Positions 35,836 through 46,771 of a stretch of 64,000 nt of DNA are shown here, piece after piece (position 1 is the first letter of the stretch; each line of letters begins with the position of its first letter). Where the stretch lies: assembly GCA_023653785.1 (NCBI GenBank), contig JAMKCH010056824.1:1-64000 (forward strand), given 5' to 3'. Source of the stretch: Ophioderma brevispina. Its lineage: Eukaryota > Echinodermata > Ophiuroidea > Amphilepidida > Ophiodermatidae. A program made the position numbers and the translations under genes. Under the pieces are notes generated by a model, which saw only the letters and a list, made by a program, of their open reading frames with translations, searched no databases and had not been told where the DNA came from.

Positions 35836-35899
35836 TTTCAACATCTGGCAAAACACATGGCAGTGCGCAATGAAGGCGTACGTAACGTCCACTAGCTGC

Positions 35900-37330
35900 C
35901 AACAAGCAGTCAGGTAAAAATGAATACTCACATGCATGTAAACATCGAATAGTTTTTTCAATAGTTTAAGTGACTGTGATGGTAATTCATGTCTTTTGTT
36001 GTCTTTGAATTCTTCTTTAACTAAATCAAAGTCTTTATAATTATGTATATTGATATAATTCAAAAACTTGCGCCAGAAAGTAATAAAAATAGTATTACAA
36101 CATATCAAAAAAACTGCAATTTATCTTAGGACCAAGAATACCAGTTTAAATTATATCCAATTTGAAGATATTTACAAAAACCTGTCTATAAATATTTTGA
36201 CTTTGTTCACCAAAACACCAAATAAATGATTTCACGAAAAGAAAGAGTAAAGATTTATAAACAAAATTGAAATCATTTTTTTGAAATAATATAAAAAATA
36301 GTTTAGCTAGGACAGTTACAGGTAAAGACACTATCAGTTTTTTTTTTTTTTTTTTTTTTAAATCTATTAATTTTGGGTGGGGCAAGGACGGAATAGCTTA
36401 AAAGTGAGCAGAAGTCCGTAGAATTCTCTGAAGTTACTTTTTCCAACTGACCGAAATTACAGAAAAAGAAGAAAACGAGCCCCGTTGTTTAAAGATACGA
36501 ATCCCACTTCAATTACGTGTTGTAGGAAAGTGTCCGAACGGACAGTTAATGACTAAAACTTCCGATTTTGTCCTTATTATAGGTTGTTCGGTTCCACATT
36601 TGCAGGGCTTATTAGGATAAATTGTGACTTGTCTACAACATGCAAAAATTCTTGCTTTTTGATGAATTTTTTGCGGATTTTCTGAATTTTTTTTTAGCAA
36701 ATCACTGATTAGTGCCTTTTCAAACAATCATATTGTGTATACATACTGCATTGATGGCTTGGAAGGAATTAGTGACCTTTTATGTTACAAAGTCTAAATG
36801 GTATGTAATGGTCTGTTTTTTTTTTTCTGTAGTTGAATTCGTCCACCACACCAACCCCATTGGTGTAAATAAGGACCCCGCTCCCTTATTACGTTTTAAA
36901 TTTATTCTACTTCTTAAATTGTAGCCGGGATCATGTGGTGTAGCTATTAAAATCTTAACCAATTCTTTGGCTTCATTAAATTCTCAAGTATTTTACAAAA
37001 TCGGCAATTAGGTACTACAATTTTGCAACGGATAATGTAGTTTGTACAAATTTGTTGTTGAACTACACTGATAATATGTATAGCCAAAAGACTTTGAATC
37101 GATCTGTTTATGTATATTGCGATTATTAAGTCATTAGCCTTACCAAAATGACACTGGCGCCATGGTTCAAAAAAATGAAGGCAACATGTAGTTTCAGTTA
37201 TAGGATACAGATACAAATAATTAGTATTTATTATCAGGGCTTCCGAGTGGTCAAAGAAATCTTTGTATTGTACAGTTTCGGTAAGAGTCCCCGGATGTAA
37301 TACGATATTATTTTTATATTGATCGCATCC
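35900..37330 (-). pseudogene. Possible decayed LINE ORF2 3' region (Tx1/L1-like)
   Basis: On the minus strand, broken frames read CTNYIIRCKIVVPNCRFCK near 37,020, which resembles the C-terminal TN-x(8-12)-C-x-x-C motif of Tx1/L1-type LINEs. Further along, a Lys/Leu/Phe-rich segment (about 36,060-35,950) ends with VKEEFKDNKRHE. No intact frame or RT core is seen in this stretch. This is a tentative call from residue patterns only. The frames could be chance AT-rich open reading. Confidence 0.3.
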
Positions 37331-37450
37331 GGGCATTTTACTGACTGGGTGACTTTGGTGACTACAACATTGTGAAACGCCAAGGTTTGGATTCGAGGTC
37401 AGCACGATATTTAAATAATAATAATAATATTGGAATGTTTTTTTTCGTTG

Positions 37451-37538
37451 ATACAAGAATATATGGCACTCGCTAGAAAAATATTGTACTCGTCTTCGAC
37501 TCGTACAATATTTTTCAGTCGTGCAAATATTCTTGTAT
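37451..37538. repeat. Hairpin with ~40-bp arms
   Basis: ATACAAGAATATATGGCACT...AAAATATTGTACTCG is mirrored by CGTACAATATTTTTC...GTGCAAATATTCTTGTAT around a TCTTCGA loop. It is comparable in size to the 8,644-8,753 hairpin but unrelated in sequence. Confidence 0.75.
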
Positions 37539-38204
37539 ATTACTCAAAGCCAGTCAAATTATATAAGATGTGTATACGTAGCATGTTGCTTGGTTTTGGG
37601 GAACAGCTATGTGTAGTTATCCGGAATATATAATTACAAAAACACCATTACTTGAATTAAAAAGCTGGAAATTGTCTGCGCCACAATTTTCCAAGCGTTT
37701 TCTCGAGTAATGTAGTCAACACTTATGTTCATTTTATGGGATATATGATGTAATATAAACACTTGTGTTTTTTTAAACAGATCTATTCAAAGTTCCAGCC
37801 TTGTGGTACATGGCATCCGTATAGTAAAACAACTAGTTCAAAATTTGTAACAAACTCCATTATACGTTGGCAAAATTTAGAGTGTATTGATATTTGAACC
37901 GTAACGCTCCTCAGATCACGCCGACTTCGAAAAACCGATCGAAAACCGTAATCCTCTATATTAATTATTATTATTATTCTTTCAACATTCATGACTGCAA
38001 GGTAATAACAATAACAAAAAAGACACTGTGGATACACGAGTTTATGACATTTTATCCCTGTTTAAAACTACATCGCCATTACCAGCAAGTGTAACACACA
38101 CTGAATCGAATGATAATTCAAATTTTAATTTGTTCAAATTTGCTGAGTGGGTGCTTACTATGACACGGGCGCATATACAATGACGAATATGGTATTACAA
38201 ATTT
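37539..38204. other. No recognisable gene
   Basis: AT-rich, no feature supported. Confidence 0.3.
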
Positions 38205-38852
38205 GAGTATTATACAGAGTTGTCAAAGAGAAACCAGGGAAGAAATAATATAGTATCATACTCATAGCAATATACATAACATTTTATAACATGTTTATAT
38301 AACCTCCTCAAAAAGTTTGGAATTTTTTTGAGCCCGCTATTTCTCATTTATTTGGGTCCTGTTTGTATCCTTTTAGGCATTAATGGATTAGATAATTTCC
38401 TTCTGTCTTAAAATTACACCACTTTTGTAACAATCGCTTGCTTCGTGGCTGAGTACACTGTTAAAAATGTCCGTAAATTAAGAAAACAGATTTTCCGTAA
38501 ATTTACGGAAAATCTGTTTTAGAAAACAATAAGAATAAAAAACAAAAAACATAAAAAATGTTAATTTACGGAAAATATTTTTTTTTTTTTTTTTTTTTGA
38601 GTATTATACAGAGTTGTCAAAGAGAAACCAGGGAAGAAATAATATAGTATCATACTCATAGCAATATACATAACATTTTATAACATGTTTATATAACCTC
38701 CTCAAAAAGTTTGGAATTTTTTTTTGAGCCCGCTATTTCTCATTTATTTGGGTCCTGTTTGTATCCTTTTAGGCATTAATGGATTAGATAATTTCCTTCT
38801 GTCTTAAAATTACACCACTTTTGTAACAATCGCTTGCTTCGTGGCTGAGTAC
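38205..38852. repeat. Near-identical 251-bp direct duplication around a truncated MITE
   Basis: 38,205-38,455 and 38,599-38,852 (GAGTATTATACAGAGTTGTC to CGTGGCTGAGTA) are identical apart from the length of one T run. The first copy runs directly into a MITE; the second continues into CTCCCCTTTG without it. This is the arrangement expected if an allele with the insertion and an allele without it were joined in the assembly. A true tandem duplication is the alternative. Confidence 0.85.
38456..38598. mobile_element. CGTAAATTTACGG-iterating MITE, truncated
   Basis: Starts CACTGTTAAAAATGTCCG after TA, contains TCCGTAAATTTACGGAAAAT, and is cut off at a long T run. An intact relative is at 50,086-50,431, sharing AAAACAAAAAACATAAAAAA and TGTTAATTTACGGAAA. 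Confidence 0.75.
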
Positions 38853-39236
38853 TCCCCTTTGTTTTATGTTAGTTACCGAGTCTTAACAGAATGTGCAAAA
38901 TTGATATCTGCGCTAACTCTATTCATTCTGTTACTTTATGATGAATCAATGAATTGGTGAGTTTCCACTCACTATTAATTAAGGTAAGCGACCATTTTTT
39001 TCTTAATGAATACAAATTCCTTATTTTGGAGACTGTGCATGTCTTTGTCATACCGAGGACGAAAAATGGCAAATTTGGCACATTGGACCCACTTGCAATA
39101 ATAAACCAAAGGTAATGTACTCAGCCACGAAGCAAGCGATCGTTATAAATATGGTGTCATTTCAGACAGAAGAAAACTAGCTAATCCATGTATAAAAGGA
39201 TATAAACAGATCTCAAATAAATTAGAACTAGCTGGC
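38727..39236. repeat. Inverted repeat, ~125-bp arms
   Basis: 38,727-38,852 (GAGCCCGCTATTTCTCATTT ... TCGCTTGCTTCGTGGCTGAG) has a diverged reverse complement at 39,113-39,236 (CTCAGCCACGAAGCAAGCGA ... CTAGCTGGCTC). The spacer is about 260 bp. It may be a foldback element lying just 3' of goosecoid exon 3. Confidence 0.7.
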
Positions 39237-39399
39237 TCAAGAATACTTTCCAAACTGCTTTTGAGGAGTCCATAATTTTAATAAAGATTGGGAATGTTAG
39301 CTCTGTTGAAGTATGTGACCGGACTTCAATTTGAAATGGCCCGTATGCTGAAATACTTAGTTCCGCGTCTCGACTTTGACAACCAGTTGTATTTAATAC

Positions 39400-39685
39400 C
39401 GGATTCATTACAGTGGCCCCGAGACGAAGCCCTCGTTTAGATTTTGTATCGTTCGTGTCTTCCGAATGGGGACAAGATTCATCTTCAATCTAATCGTTAG
39501 CTTTTGATGAGTTGGTTTCCTATGATGGCATTTGTTCAGACTGCGGCTGCCCCGCTGCTGTGAGGTCGCTGTGGAGATGGTTTTTAGCGGTGCTGCGGCC
39601 AAGTCCTCTGAAAGCTCTTTTGGACGGCTTCCGGGTCTCACGCTTTTTGCTTGCGCAACTTGGCTTCTGCGGTTCTTGGACCAAC
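39400..39685 (-). CDS. gsc: goosecoid exon 3 (homeodomain helix 3 end and C-terminal tail), damaged
   Basis: A strong acceptor (pyrimidine-rich, ending AATCTCCAG) sits just above 39,685. The exon opens GTTGGTCCAAGAACCGC where an intact gene would read Val47-Trp48-Phe49-Lys50-Asn-Arg. Lys50, Asn51, Arg52 and Arg53 codons are visible. Relative to the expected homeodomain there is one missing T, two extra A residues, a Phe-to-Ser change and a TGG-to-TTG change. One frame then runs RETRKPSKRAF, SDLTAAGQPQSEQMPS, TAG, ETNSSKAND, TAG, IEDESCPHSEDTNDTKSKRG, an acidic serine-rich tail as expected for Goosecoid. Both TAGs are one base from GAG. Exons 1-2 are intact, so local consensus error or recent decay must be distinguished. 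The 3' end is uncertain. Confidence 0.7.
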
Positions 39686-39994
39686 CTGGAGATTGAACGA
39701 ACAGGAATAGGAAACAGAATAATGGTTGTTTAGGGTTGTGTTTTACCAGAACTCACTGTAATTCATTATTTCAGCTTTTATCTAATGCTTAGAGTGTAAA
39801 CCTTTGATGTTTTGCTGGACTGATTTTTTAGATTTGTTCTTACTGATTTTAAATTCAGAATACATCACTTTTTATGCTAGTTTGCCAGGTCCGAGATCTA
39901 AAAAAGGATTATTAAACAAGAAAAGTAAAATCGCATCGTATCGCATAATTCCACAACATGGATCGAATGGAGTAAATCGGATTATGTGACCAGG

Positions 39995-40360
39995 TTAAAG
40001 TCTGACTCAGAGATTTCGAAATATTATTTTTTTGTGTAATAATGAAAAATAGTCAACTAGAACTAAAGATAGTAACCTAAAATGCACAATTCTGAAATTT
40101 GAGATGAATTGGATTTGTCGTTTTGATGCAGTAAACATTTATGTGAAGTATTACGTCCCATAGGATACTGTATATAACAAAAATTCCGGATCCGGAATTT
40201 TATAACAAAGTTGTGATTTTCTATTATGAAGGAATTCAATTTAAGCTTAGCAATTTTACACAGTGATTAGTATATGGACAAGCATTATGTACATGCAAAA
40301 AACACGATTTTTTTTAAATTGAGGGCGCCCTCTTCAGGAAATCTCTGAGTCGGCCTTTAA
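39995..40360 (+). mobile_element. TTAA-flanked MITE, copy 4 (best preserved)
   Basis: TTAAAGTCTGACTCAGAG on the left and CTCTGAGTCGGCCTTTAA on the right are inverted termini, each including TTAA. Internal landmarks are those of copy 2, including TTCCGGATCCGGAA. TTAA target use is the hallmark of piggyBac-type elements. No transposase is present. Confidence 0.85.
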
Positions 40361-40583
40361 GTCCGTTGGATAAATGTGGATTACGACCACGTACGCTGAC
40401 AACTTTTGAAATGTGGCTCTGAAAAAACATTTTGAAGCGTATAGTCAATATAATACATGCGATATGAACCAAATATATGTAAAAAGGCAGTCATATCCTA
40501 TTGTTGCACATTCTGACTATAAATAGTCTAAAAATTGATAGGTTTTTTTTCTTAATTTAAGTTATTGTCATAATTTGAGCGTA

Positions 40584-40957
40584 CAAAGGTTGGCTCAGAG
40601 ATTTTGAATATTATTTTTTTGTATTGATTAAAATAGTCAACTAGAACTAAACAGAGTCACCCAAAATGCTCAATCCCAAAATTTGAGATGAATCGGATTT
40701 TTCGCTTTTGATGTAGTAAACATATATGTTTAGTACAACAGTACCATAGGATACTGCATTATACAGTGTATAACAAAAATTCCGGATCCGGAATTTTATT
40801 ACAAATGTGCGATTTTCTATATGAAGGACATTGATTTGAGTTTAGCTATATAACACAGTGATTAGTATATGGACAAGCATTATGTATTTGCTAAAAAAAC
40901 ACGATTTGTTAGTAAATTGAGGGCGCCATCCTGGGAAATCTCTGGGTTTGCCTTGTC
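40584..40957 (+). mobile_element. TTAA-type MITE, copy 5
   Basis: The same ~370-bp family, 220 bp after copy 4: GGCTCAGAGATTTTGAATAT, ATAGTCAACTAGAACTAAA, TTCCGGATCCGGAA, ATATGGACAAGCATTATG, and end GGGAAATCTCTGGGTTTGCC. The terminal TTAA is mutated on both sides, so it is older than copy 4. Confidence 0.75.
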
Positions 40958-41975
40958 ATCTTGCTGAATGTAACACAGGCAATGGAATCTCTTATGAGAA
41001 TTCATTTCTAGAACTTACTATATGCCCAAAGTCATCTTAGGCATTATGGGAATAAAACTATGGCAATCCATTTATGGATTCTTCCACTTTTATGTCATAT
41101 TTTGTAATTCATTTAGGAGGATTTTTGTCTAACGAAAATTTCGTCTCTTTTTTAAGTGAGATGTCTCCAAAGCAAAACCTACGTGACCAAATGACGCATT
41201 GTCTTATCGGGCACCTCGATACAAGATACATTCCAAAACACAGTCATTAATCAAAGTCTGAAGTTATACGCAAGGTATTTAGCGTACACGCATGAATTGC
41301 TACATTTAAGTCTGTAATCGTCATTCAATTTAAGATCTGGAAACAAACAAAATCACAACTCAACAAAAAAGAAAAGTTTTAAGATTTAGCTGATACTTTG
41401 TATAAATACAAACGCTTCGCATTTTGATTTTTCATAATGTAGGTTATAACAGATTTGCCTTAAGCTTTTTACAAATACATAACATAGAGGTAAAGCGAAG
41501 AAGAAAAAAAATGGTTCCATTCACAAGAACCAGATGCATATAACAGCAGCATCAATAGATTTTGAATTTTCTGGGCCATTTTAGCTTAATTTAATCGTAG
41601 CAACCTGAATAGCGCCAAATCCTTTAATATCTTAAACCAAGATTGGTTTAACCTTTTTTCTAGCTGGAGGGGCAATATATCAAACGCAAAGGTATATTAC
41701 ACCGTCGTGATTTTATACAAAGTGACCAGATTTGAGAAGATAATTCGGAAGGTCGTCCATTACTTGTCGTATCGGGTGAGACAAAAGATACAATAACAAT
41801 ACACCAAAATCGTGAAATAATAATTAAAAAACAGATTTAAGTTGATATTATTGACATGTTTTTAACAGAAGATGGCCTAGTTTCAGATAAACATAAAGAT
41901 TAAGATTGGATAAGCTGTGATTGTGCAAAGTTCTTGGATGGCTGGACACGAATGGTATCCGAGAAAGGCACCGTA

Positions 41976-42508
41976 CACTGCAAAAACTGGGGTGTTAAAT
42001 TTTTAACACCAAGTCGGTGTCAAGCTTGTTGGTGTTAGTTTCTGGTGTTGAAATTTATGATTTAACACCACTCGGTGTTGCTGCATAATTTTAATTATGG
42101 ATGTTGGTGTTCTGTTTATGATTTGTTTGAGGCAAGCAGTTATAATAGAAGCAAAAAAAAAACAAAATCAAGCATTTTCTACTAAAATATCACACGTTAC
42201 AAATATAAATGTTAACACCAAACTAACACCAGAGGGAGTGGTCCCGTATTGATTCCAGGAGAGTGTTAAATAACACCAGTGGTGTCAATTTGACACCCGG
42301 CAGTGTTACAAAATGATTAACACCACATGTGGTGTAAAATTAACACCAAGCAGTGTCATATAGCATACATTGTAACACCAAAATTGGTGTTAATATAACA
42401 CTAACATGGTGTAATCTAACACCAGTTGGTGTGGTCCCGTATTGACTCCAGGATGGTGTTAAAATTAACACCCATGGTGTTAAAGTTAACACTCCAGTTT
42501 TTGCAGTG
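41976..42508. mobile_element. GGTGTTAA-iterating MITE in goosecoid intron 2
   Basis: The ends are CACTGCAAAAACTGGGGTG and the mirror CTCCAGTTTTTGCAGTG, with TA immediately left and GTA right. Between them GGTGTTAA/TTAACACC occurs more than fifteen times in both orientations. It also contains an internal duplicate of GGTGTGGTCCCGTATTGA-like sequence. It is 533 bp and non-coding. Confidence 0.8.
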
Positions 42509-43236
42509 GTACAGCAATTTCAGATAATCTGAGCTAAATTGCTGCGACTTTATAACAAACAACGTATTAAAAGGATATGTTGTTTATAATCGCGGTTGGT
42601 TTTTTTTTTTTTTGGAATCAATGTAGAAGTGAAATTAAAAACTTTAACAATGAGTGTACGTTTGAAAAAAATATCCCATGGATGTACATGGGCTGCTTTC
42701 AAAGACACCATATAGATGCCAGTATAACATCATATATAATTGTACCCAAAGGATACCCCAACAGGCATCAGGTTTATTTGTGTTTCCGTGTTTGTTCTTT
42801 GTCCAAACCTAAATTTACATTCTCGTCTTTCAAACATGAAAATAAGAAAAACTATGAAGCCCATCCTTTTTATTTTTGAAATTTTTAAATATTTGTGTTT
42901 GTTTTGTTTTTTGGTTTGTTCTGATTTCGTTGTTGTTTGTTTGGAGGTATTTATCCCGAAAACCCCATCTTTAAATACTTTCTTTTTCTACTCATATTTA
43001 AAAAACACGTTTTTTTTTATCAGCATGATGTTGTACAAGAGTTGTATGATTGCTTACAGTGTGAGTGTGTAAAGGCCATATATATTTTTACAATGAATGC
43101 GTGTACAAAATCATAAAGTAAAGACATAACATTATCGTATGTATACATTTATAGGCTTCAGTATAGATTGATCAAACAGTCACTAAAAGCAGTTTATTTT
43201 ATTTATCGGAAACTGGCGGCCCGTATTTGTTTTGTG

Positions 43237-43264
43237 TTGTGTGTGTGTGTGTGTGTGTGTGTGT
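43237..43264. repeat. (GT)n microsatellite
   Basis: Pure GT tract of about 26 bp. A second interrupted GT tract lies at about 43,683-43,712. Confidence 0.85.
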
Positions 43265-43811
43265 TTTTGTAAAGCACCTGCAAAACGCGGACACACCATT
43301 GAGGGAGTTTTTTTTTTTTTTGAAACACCTTCTAACGCGGACACACAGGAAACGGGGACGTCGGCGGTTTTAGAATTATTGTGGTTTTCTTTTTCGTCTC
43401 CACCACAGGGGTACTGATTAAGCACTGGTCAATATTCTTCCACCATCCTTTGATGTCCGCGATTTGACGGCATACATTCCGCGTTTTTGTTGTGCAAGTT
43501 GGCAAGTGCATCGTGTGCAGGTTGATGTCACTCTGAAATATTACTTTCTAATAGCGACCGCTACGGCCAACTGCCAAACTACTGAATGTCCCCAGTTGGA
43601 TAGGAAAAATATGAATGTCCGCGTTGCTACCGGTAGTAAACTCAAAGTCCGCATTTGCTGGTGTTTACAAGTATGTTGGTTGTGTGTTGTGTGTGTGTGA
43701 TGTGTGTGTGCGTGGATTTCCTTTCAGTGTTTTGCGTGTTTTGATTGTCCACCATCTCCATATTTGTTTCAACAATTTACAGCTGTATTACAAAATTCTT
43801 GATTTTATACC

Positions 43812-43945
43812 AGGGTGAGTCAAAAAAACTTGACCTGATTGTGTCCGCCATTCTGATACGTATAGGCCGAGCTACAAGTCTTTTGAATCAAGTAGTCCGC
43901 TTTCCCCCTATCCACGGATTCCCATTTGAATGCACGGCGGTCAAC
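43812..43945. mobile_element. Single arm of the long inverted-repeat family (left)
   Basis: CAGGGTGAGTCAAAAAAACT, TTGACCTGATTGTGTCCGCC, ATAGGCCGAGCTACAAGTC and CTATCCACGGATTCCCATTT match an arm of the 5,855-6,312 element, with an internal deletion after the GCCATT motif. Confidence 0.6.
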
Positions 43946-43984
43946 TAGCAAATGACTCCCCAAAAATGATGAATAAGGGTATGG

Positions 43985-44800
43985 TCTGTGTTATATAATA
44001 AAGGATCTAACACTTAAGTGCCTAAGGGGTTTCAACTCACGTGGTGCCTAAGGTGGGGGGGGGGGTCCATGGAAACCCCGCCCCCTAAGGAGGGGGAAAA
44101 ACCACTTCCGACGAATTTTCAAATGAACTCATACCAACCTTTGAAGGGGGCATAAGACAAGGCAAAGGTGCAGATATAAATGAGTTCCGATGTTTGTCGT
44201 CTGGAAATTAGGGGCACATCATTGTTTTCGAAATGCGTCAAATCGCCTCAAAAAGTAAATGAAGTTTTCGCGACCTGTTCCCACAGCATACACATTGCAA
44301 ATCATTTTGATAGGTTATATCTGCTCTAGAAGGACCAATTTACAAATTAACACAAACATTACAATTTTGTTTATTCTTGTATTTTGTGGGTGACTGCTGC
44401 AGTCGTATTTGCCATAGGTTTGCTACAGCAATGGCACGCAGTCGCTCGATGATGGAATCGCTTCTTTTCAGCACATAAAGTGTTAATATTTTTTTATGAG
44501 TATGGAATTAATTTTGGTTCATGCATATTGAACATACATAAGCAGAAGAAAATATTTCTGGCAATTACCGTTGAGTGCCTAGGGGGGGGGGGGTTCCTAG
44601 GGACCCAAGCTAATTATCTCATTAACGGGCTAGAGATGTAGTAATATTTTTTATGAAGAAGCGCGTCGATAAGTTACACCAATTACAAAAAATTAGAGTT
44701 CGATTCGAAAATATTTTTCACGACTGAGCACATCGCCCGAAAAACCAAATCTTGGGTACTAGAACCCCCACCCCTTAGGCACTTAGTGTTTTTTAAGGTT
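43985..44800. mobile_element. AGTGCCTAAGGGG element with inverted ends
   Basis: Left CTAACACTTAAGTGCCTAAG and right CTTAGGCACTTAGTG form inverted ends. G runs occur near 44,053 and 44,583 and a CCCCCACCCC run near 44,768. It is related to the 1,765-2,352 repeats by GGCACTTA and GGTTCCTAGGGACCC motifs. It lies between a left and a right arm of the long inverted-repeat family and may have split one element. Confidence 0.5.
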
Positions 44801-45149
44801 GTAAAAAAAGCACAATGAAATAATGAATTCAGATTTTAAAGTTTCAAAATTTTGAAACACTTTTTTCAAGCTTTGGAACATTGTGGTCTGCAAATATAGA
44901 CAATACTTTAAACCTCAAAAGGTTGTCACCGATGTATGTTTTTTTTTTTTCAAATGGTATGATTCATTCAACTTCTCCAGAAACTGATACATGTATCAAG
45001 TTAATTTATTTTTCAAATGATTTTATGAATGATGAGGGCGTAGAAACGTTAAGAGGGCATCGATGGTAAATTGCGACTGAATTTTGTGGGGTTAAATAGT
45101 GTCACATTTATTCTGCAGTCAATAAATAGCCCGATTTTACTCTGGCGAC

Positions 45150-45385
45150 TGATTTGCCGTTCATTTTAATGTGAATCGGTGGACAGAGCGCAAACCAGAC
45201 TACATGATTCAAACGTCAGTAGTTCGATCTATACCTAATTACCGATGTGAATGATCTTTACAGCGAATTAAAGATAATGAACTGGGCTTTCAGATGGTAC
45301 CCCATATGTTAGATATATGTTACTTAAAAATTTCAAATGGCGGATACAATCAGGGTCATTTTTTTTACTCACCCTGTAGTTCGAG
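45150..45385. mobile_element. Single arm of the long inverted-repeat family (right)
   Basis: GATTTGCCGTTCATTTTAAT, ACATGATTCAAACGTC, GCGAATTAAAGATAATGAAC, TTTCAAATGGCGGATACAAT and TTACTCACCCTG match the right half of 5,855-6,312. Confidence 0.6.
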
Positions 45386-45419
45386 TATAGTAGAAAAAAG
45401 ACGAATTTTAAAATAGTTT

Positions 45420-45770
45420 ACATGTGTATAAAACGACTCCCTGAGACTGAATTAAAGACATTTTAAATGTTTAATAGAAAGAGCACACCTTGAAATACCT
45501 TTCCGTAGGGGATGTAAATTGTGCGAAAGATATTTAACTTTTTATGATAGGTTTTATGCAAAACACTGCTATTTTTCAATTGAAAAGCATTACATCCAAG
45601 GCATTATAACAGGTTTTAATGCGACTCTCCTGGACTGAATTAGCCAGATTAGAAACGTTTAATAGATAGAGCATACTTTGAAATACTTTTCTCTACGGGA
45701 TCTGAGTTGTCGGTAAGATATTTAAATTTTTATGACACATTTTATGCAAAATCGGCTATTTTTCAATGGG
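45420..45770. repeat. Imperfect tandem pair, ~185-bp period
   Basis: The segment GACTCCCTGAGACTGAATTA ... TTTTATGCAAAACACTGC recurs once as GACTCTCCTGGACTGAATTA ... TTTTATGCAAAATCGGC. It is non-coding, within goosecoid intron 2, and its end is about 240 bp from exon 2. Confidence 0.6.
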
Positions 45771-45833
45771 AGGCCGGAGAGATCGCCGAAAAATCCGTCC
45801 CTATAGCGTTAGTTCCCAAAAAAGGAATCATTA

Positions 45834-45868
45834 TGGTGTGTGTGTATGTGTGTGTGCGTGTGTGTGTG
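45834..45868. repeat. GT-rich microsatellite near exon 2
   Basis: Interrupted GTGTGTGTATGTGTGTGTG tract in the intron, about 140 bp from the exon 2 donor. Confidence 0.7.
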
Positions 45869-46008
45869 AACTTGTAAACACCTCCGATCGGGGACATTTT
45901 CTATAGCCTAAAACCTCCGGATTGGGGACATTTGGCGACCGGGACGACCCCTATGACCTATACCCTCCTCCCCCACCCCCCTCCCCCCCAAAAAATCCGT
46001 TCACTCAC

Positions 46009-46205
46009 CTCAACTCTTTCCTCCTTAAGATCCACCTTCAGGGCCAACTCTTCCCTTAACATGACGTCGGGGTAGTGGGTTTTCTCAAATGTTGCCTCAA
46101 GTTGCTCTAACTGCTCCTCTGTGAAGATGGTTCGGTGTCGTCTCTTGCGCTTCTGGTTTCTTCCCATCAGGTCCATGTGTGGATAGCCGGCATATGGGGC
46201 ATACG
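46009..46205 (-). CDS. gsc: goosecoid exon 2 (homeodomain residues 1-46)
   Basis: The acceptor TTCTTGTTCTACAG ends at 46,206 and the donor is GTGAGT at 46,008-46,003. With the single G carried from exon 1, it encodes residues 54-119. These are [17 protein letters not shown], a basic NQKRKRRHR block, then homeodomain [40 protein letters not shown]. Residue 74 (Lys) is homeodomain position 1 and the exon ends at position 46. RRHRTIFT and YPDV..RE are diagnostic of the Goosecoid family. By family, the product is a Lys50 paired-like homeodomain repressor that acts in the nucleus in axial mesendoderm patterning. The frame is perfect here, unlike exon 3. Met codons upstream in the same frame (46,227) are intronic. 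Confidence 0.95.
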
Positions 46206-46592
46206 CTGTAGAACAAGAATAGAACAAGCGAAAGTTTGATTCAGTGTTATAACATTAATCAAGATTCTTAAAAGTGCAACGAGAGATTTCGAGGCAGATA
46301 TTGTGTCATAATAGCAATTTCATATAGATAAACACTCAATAGAATTCTTACTTTGTATTTAGCTACAGAATTAAAAGAGAGAGGAAAAAGTGATTTTGAT
46401 TAATATTTCAATATAAAACATAAGCTGAATTTCGTAAATTTGCTCCTATACAAATTTTCACAATTTTTGTACCAAAGAAACATTTCTCATCTTAATCCTT
46501 TCAGATGGGGACATTTTTGATATATAAGCTTTACACCATTGCAAAAATAAGTACTTTCAATTTTTTAGGGACACCTGATATGTGAAGTATTA

Positions 46593-46771
46593 TCTCTCTA
46601 AATGCAAAAGAGTGAATTTCACTCTTTTAGAGTGACTACAGGGCCCACTCTGAAAAGAGTGAAATTTCACACCTTTCAAAGAATACTTTTTGGCTCAAAT
46701 TTACTCTTTATAATTAAACAAATGATAAAATGATATCGTTTTGTCAATTATCAAGATAAAATTTAGAGAGA
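46593..46771. mobile_element. AGAGTGAAATTTCACTCT-iterating MITE, copy 2
   Basis: TCTCTCTAAATGCAAAAGAG at the left and AAATTTAGAGAGA at the right, flanked by TA on both sides. The core AGAGTGACTACAGGGCCC and AAAAGAGTGAAATTTCAC is shared with 30,896-31,170. The right half is diverged. It lies 388 bp upstream of goosecoid exon 2 in intron 1. Confidence 0.75.

Larger units (their letters stand above)
39686..46008 (-). other. gsc: goosecoid intron 2 (between homeodomain residues 46 and 47)
   Basis: A phase-0 intron of about 6.3 kb, with a GTGAGT donor at 46,003-46,008 and a CAG acceptor at 39,686-39,688. The split after residue 46 is the position I associate with goosecoid genes. It is filled by TTAA MITEs, a GGTGTTAA element, inverted-repeat fragments and microsatellites listed separately. 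The rest of the intron (40,958-41,975 and 42,509-43,200) shows nothing recognisable. Confidence 0.75.

Noticed and set aside
46206..46227. Met start directly upstream of goosecoid exon 2
   Set aside because: These codons lie in the intron before a good CAG acceptor, and exon 1 splices in frame to 46,205.
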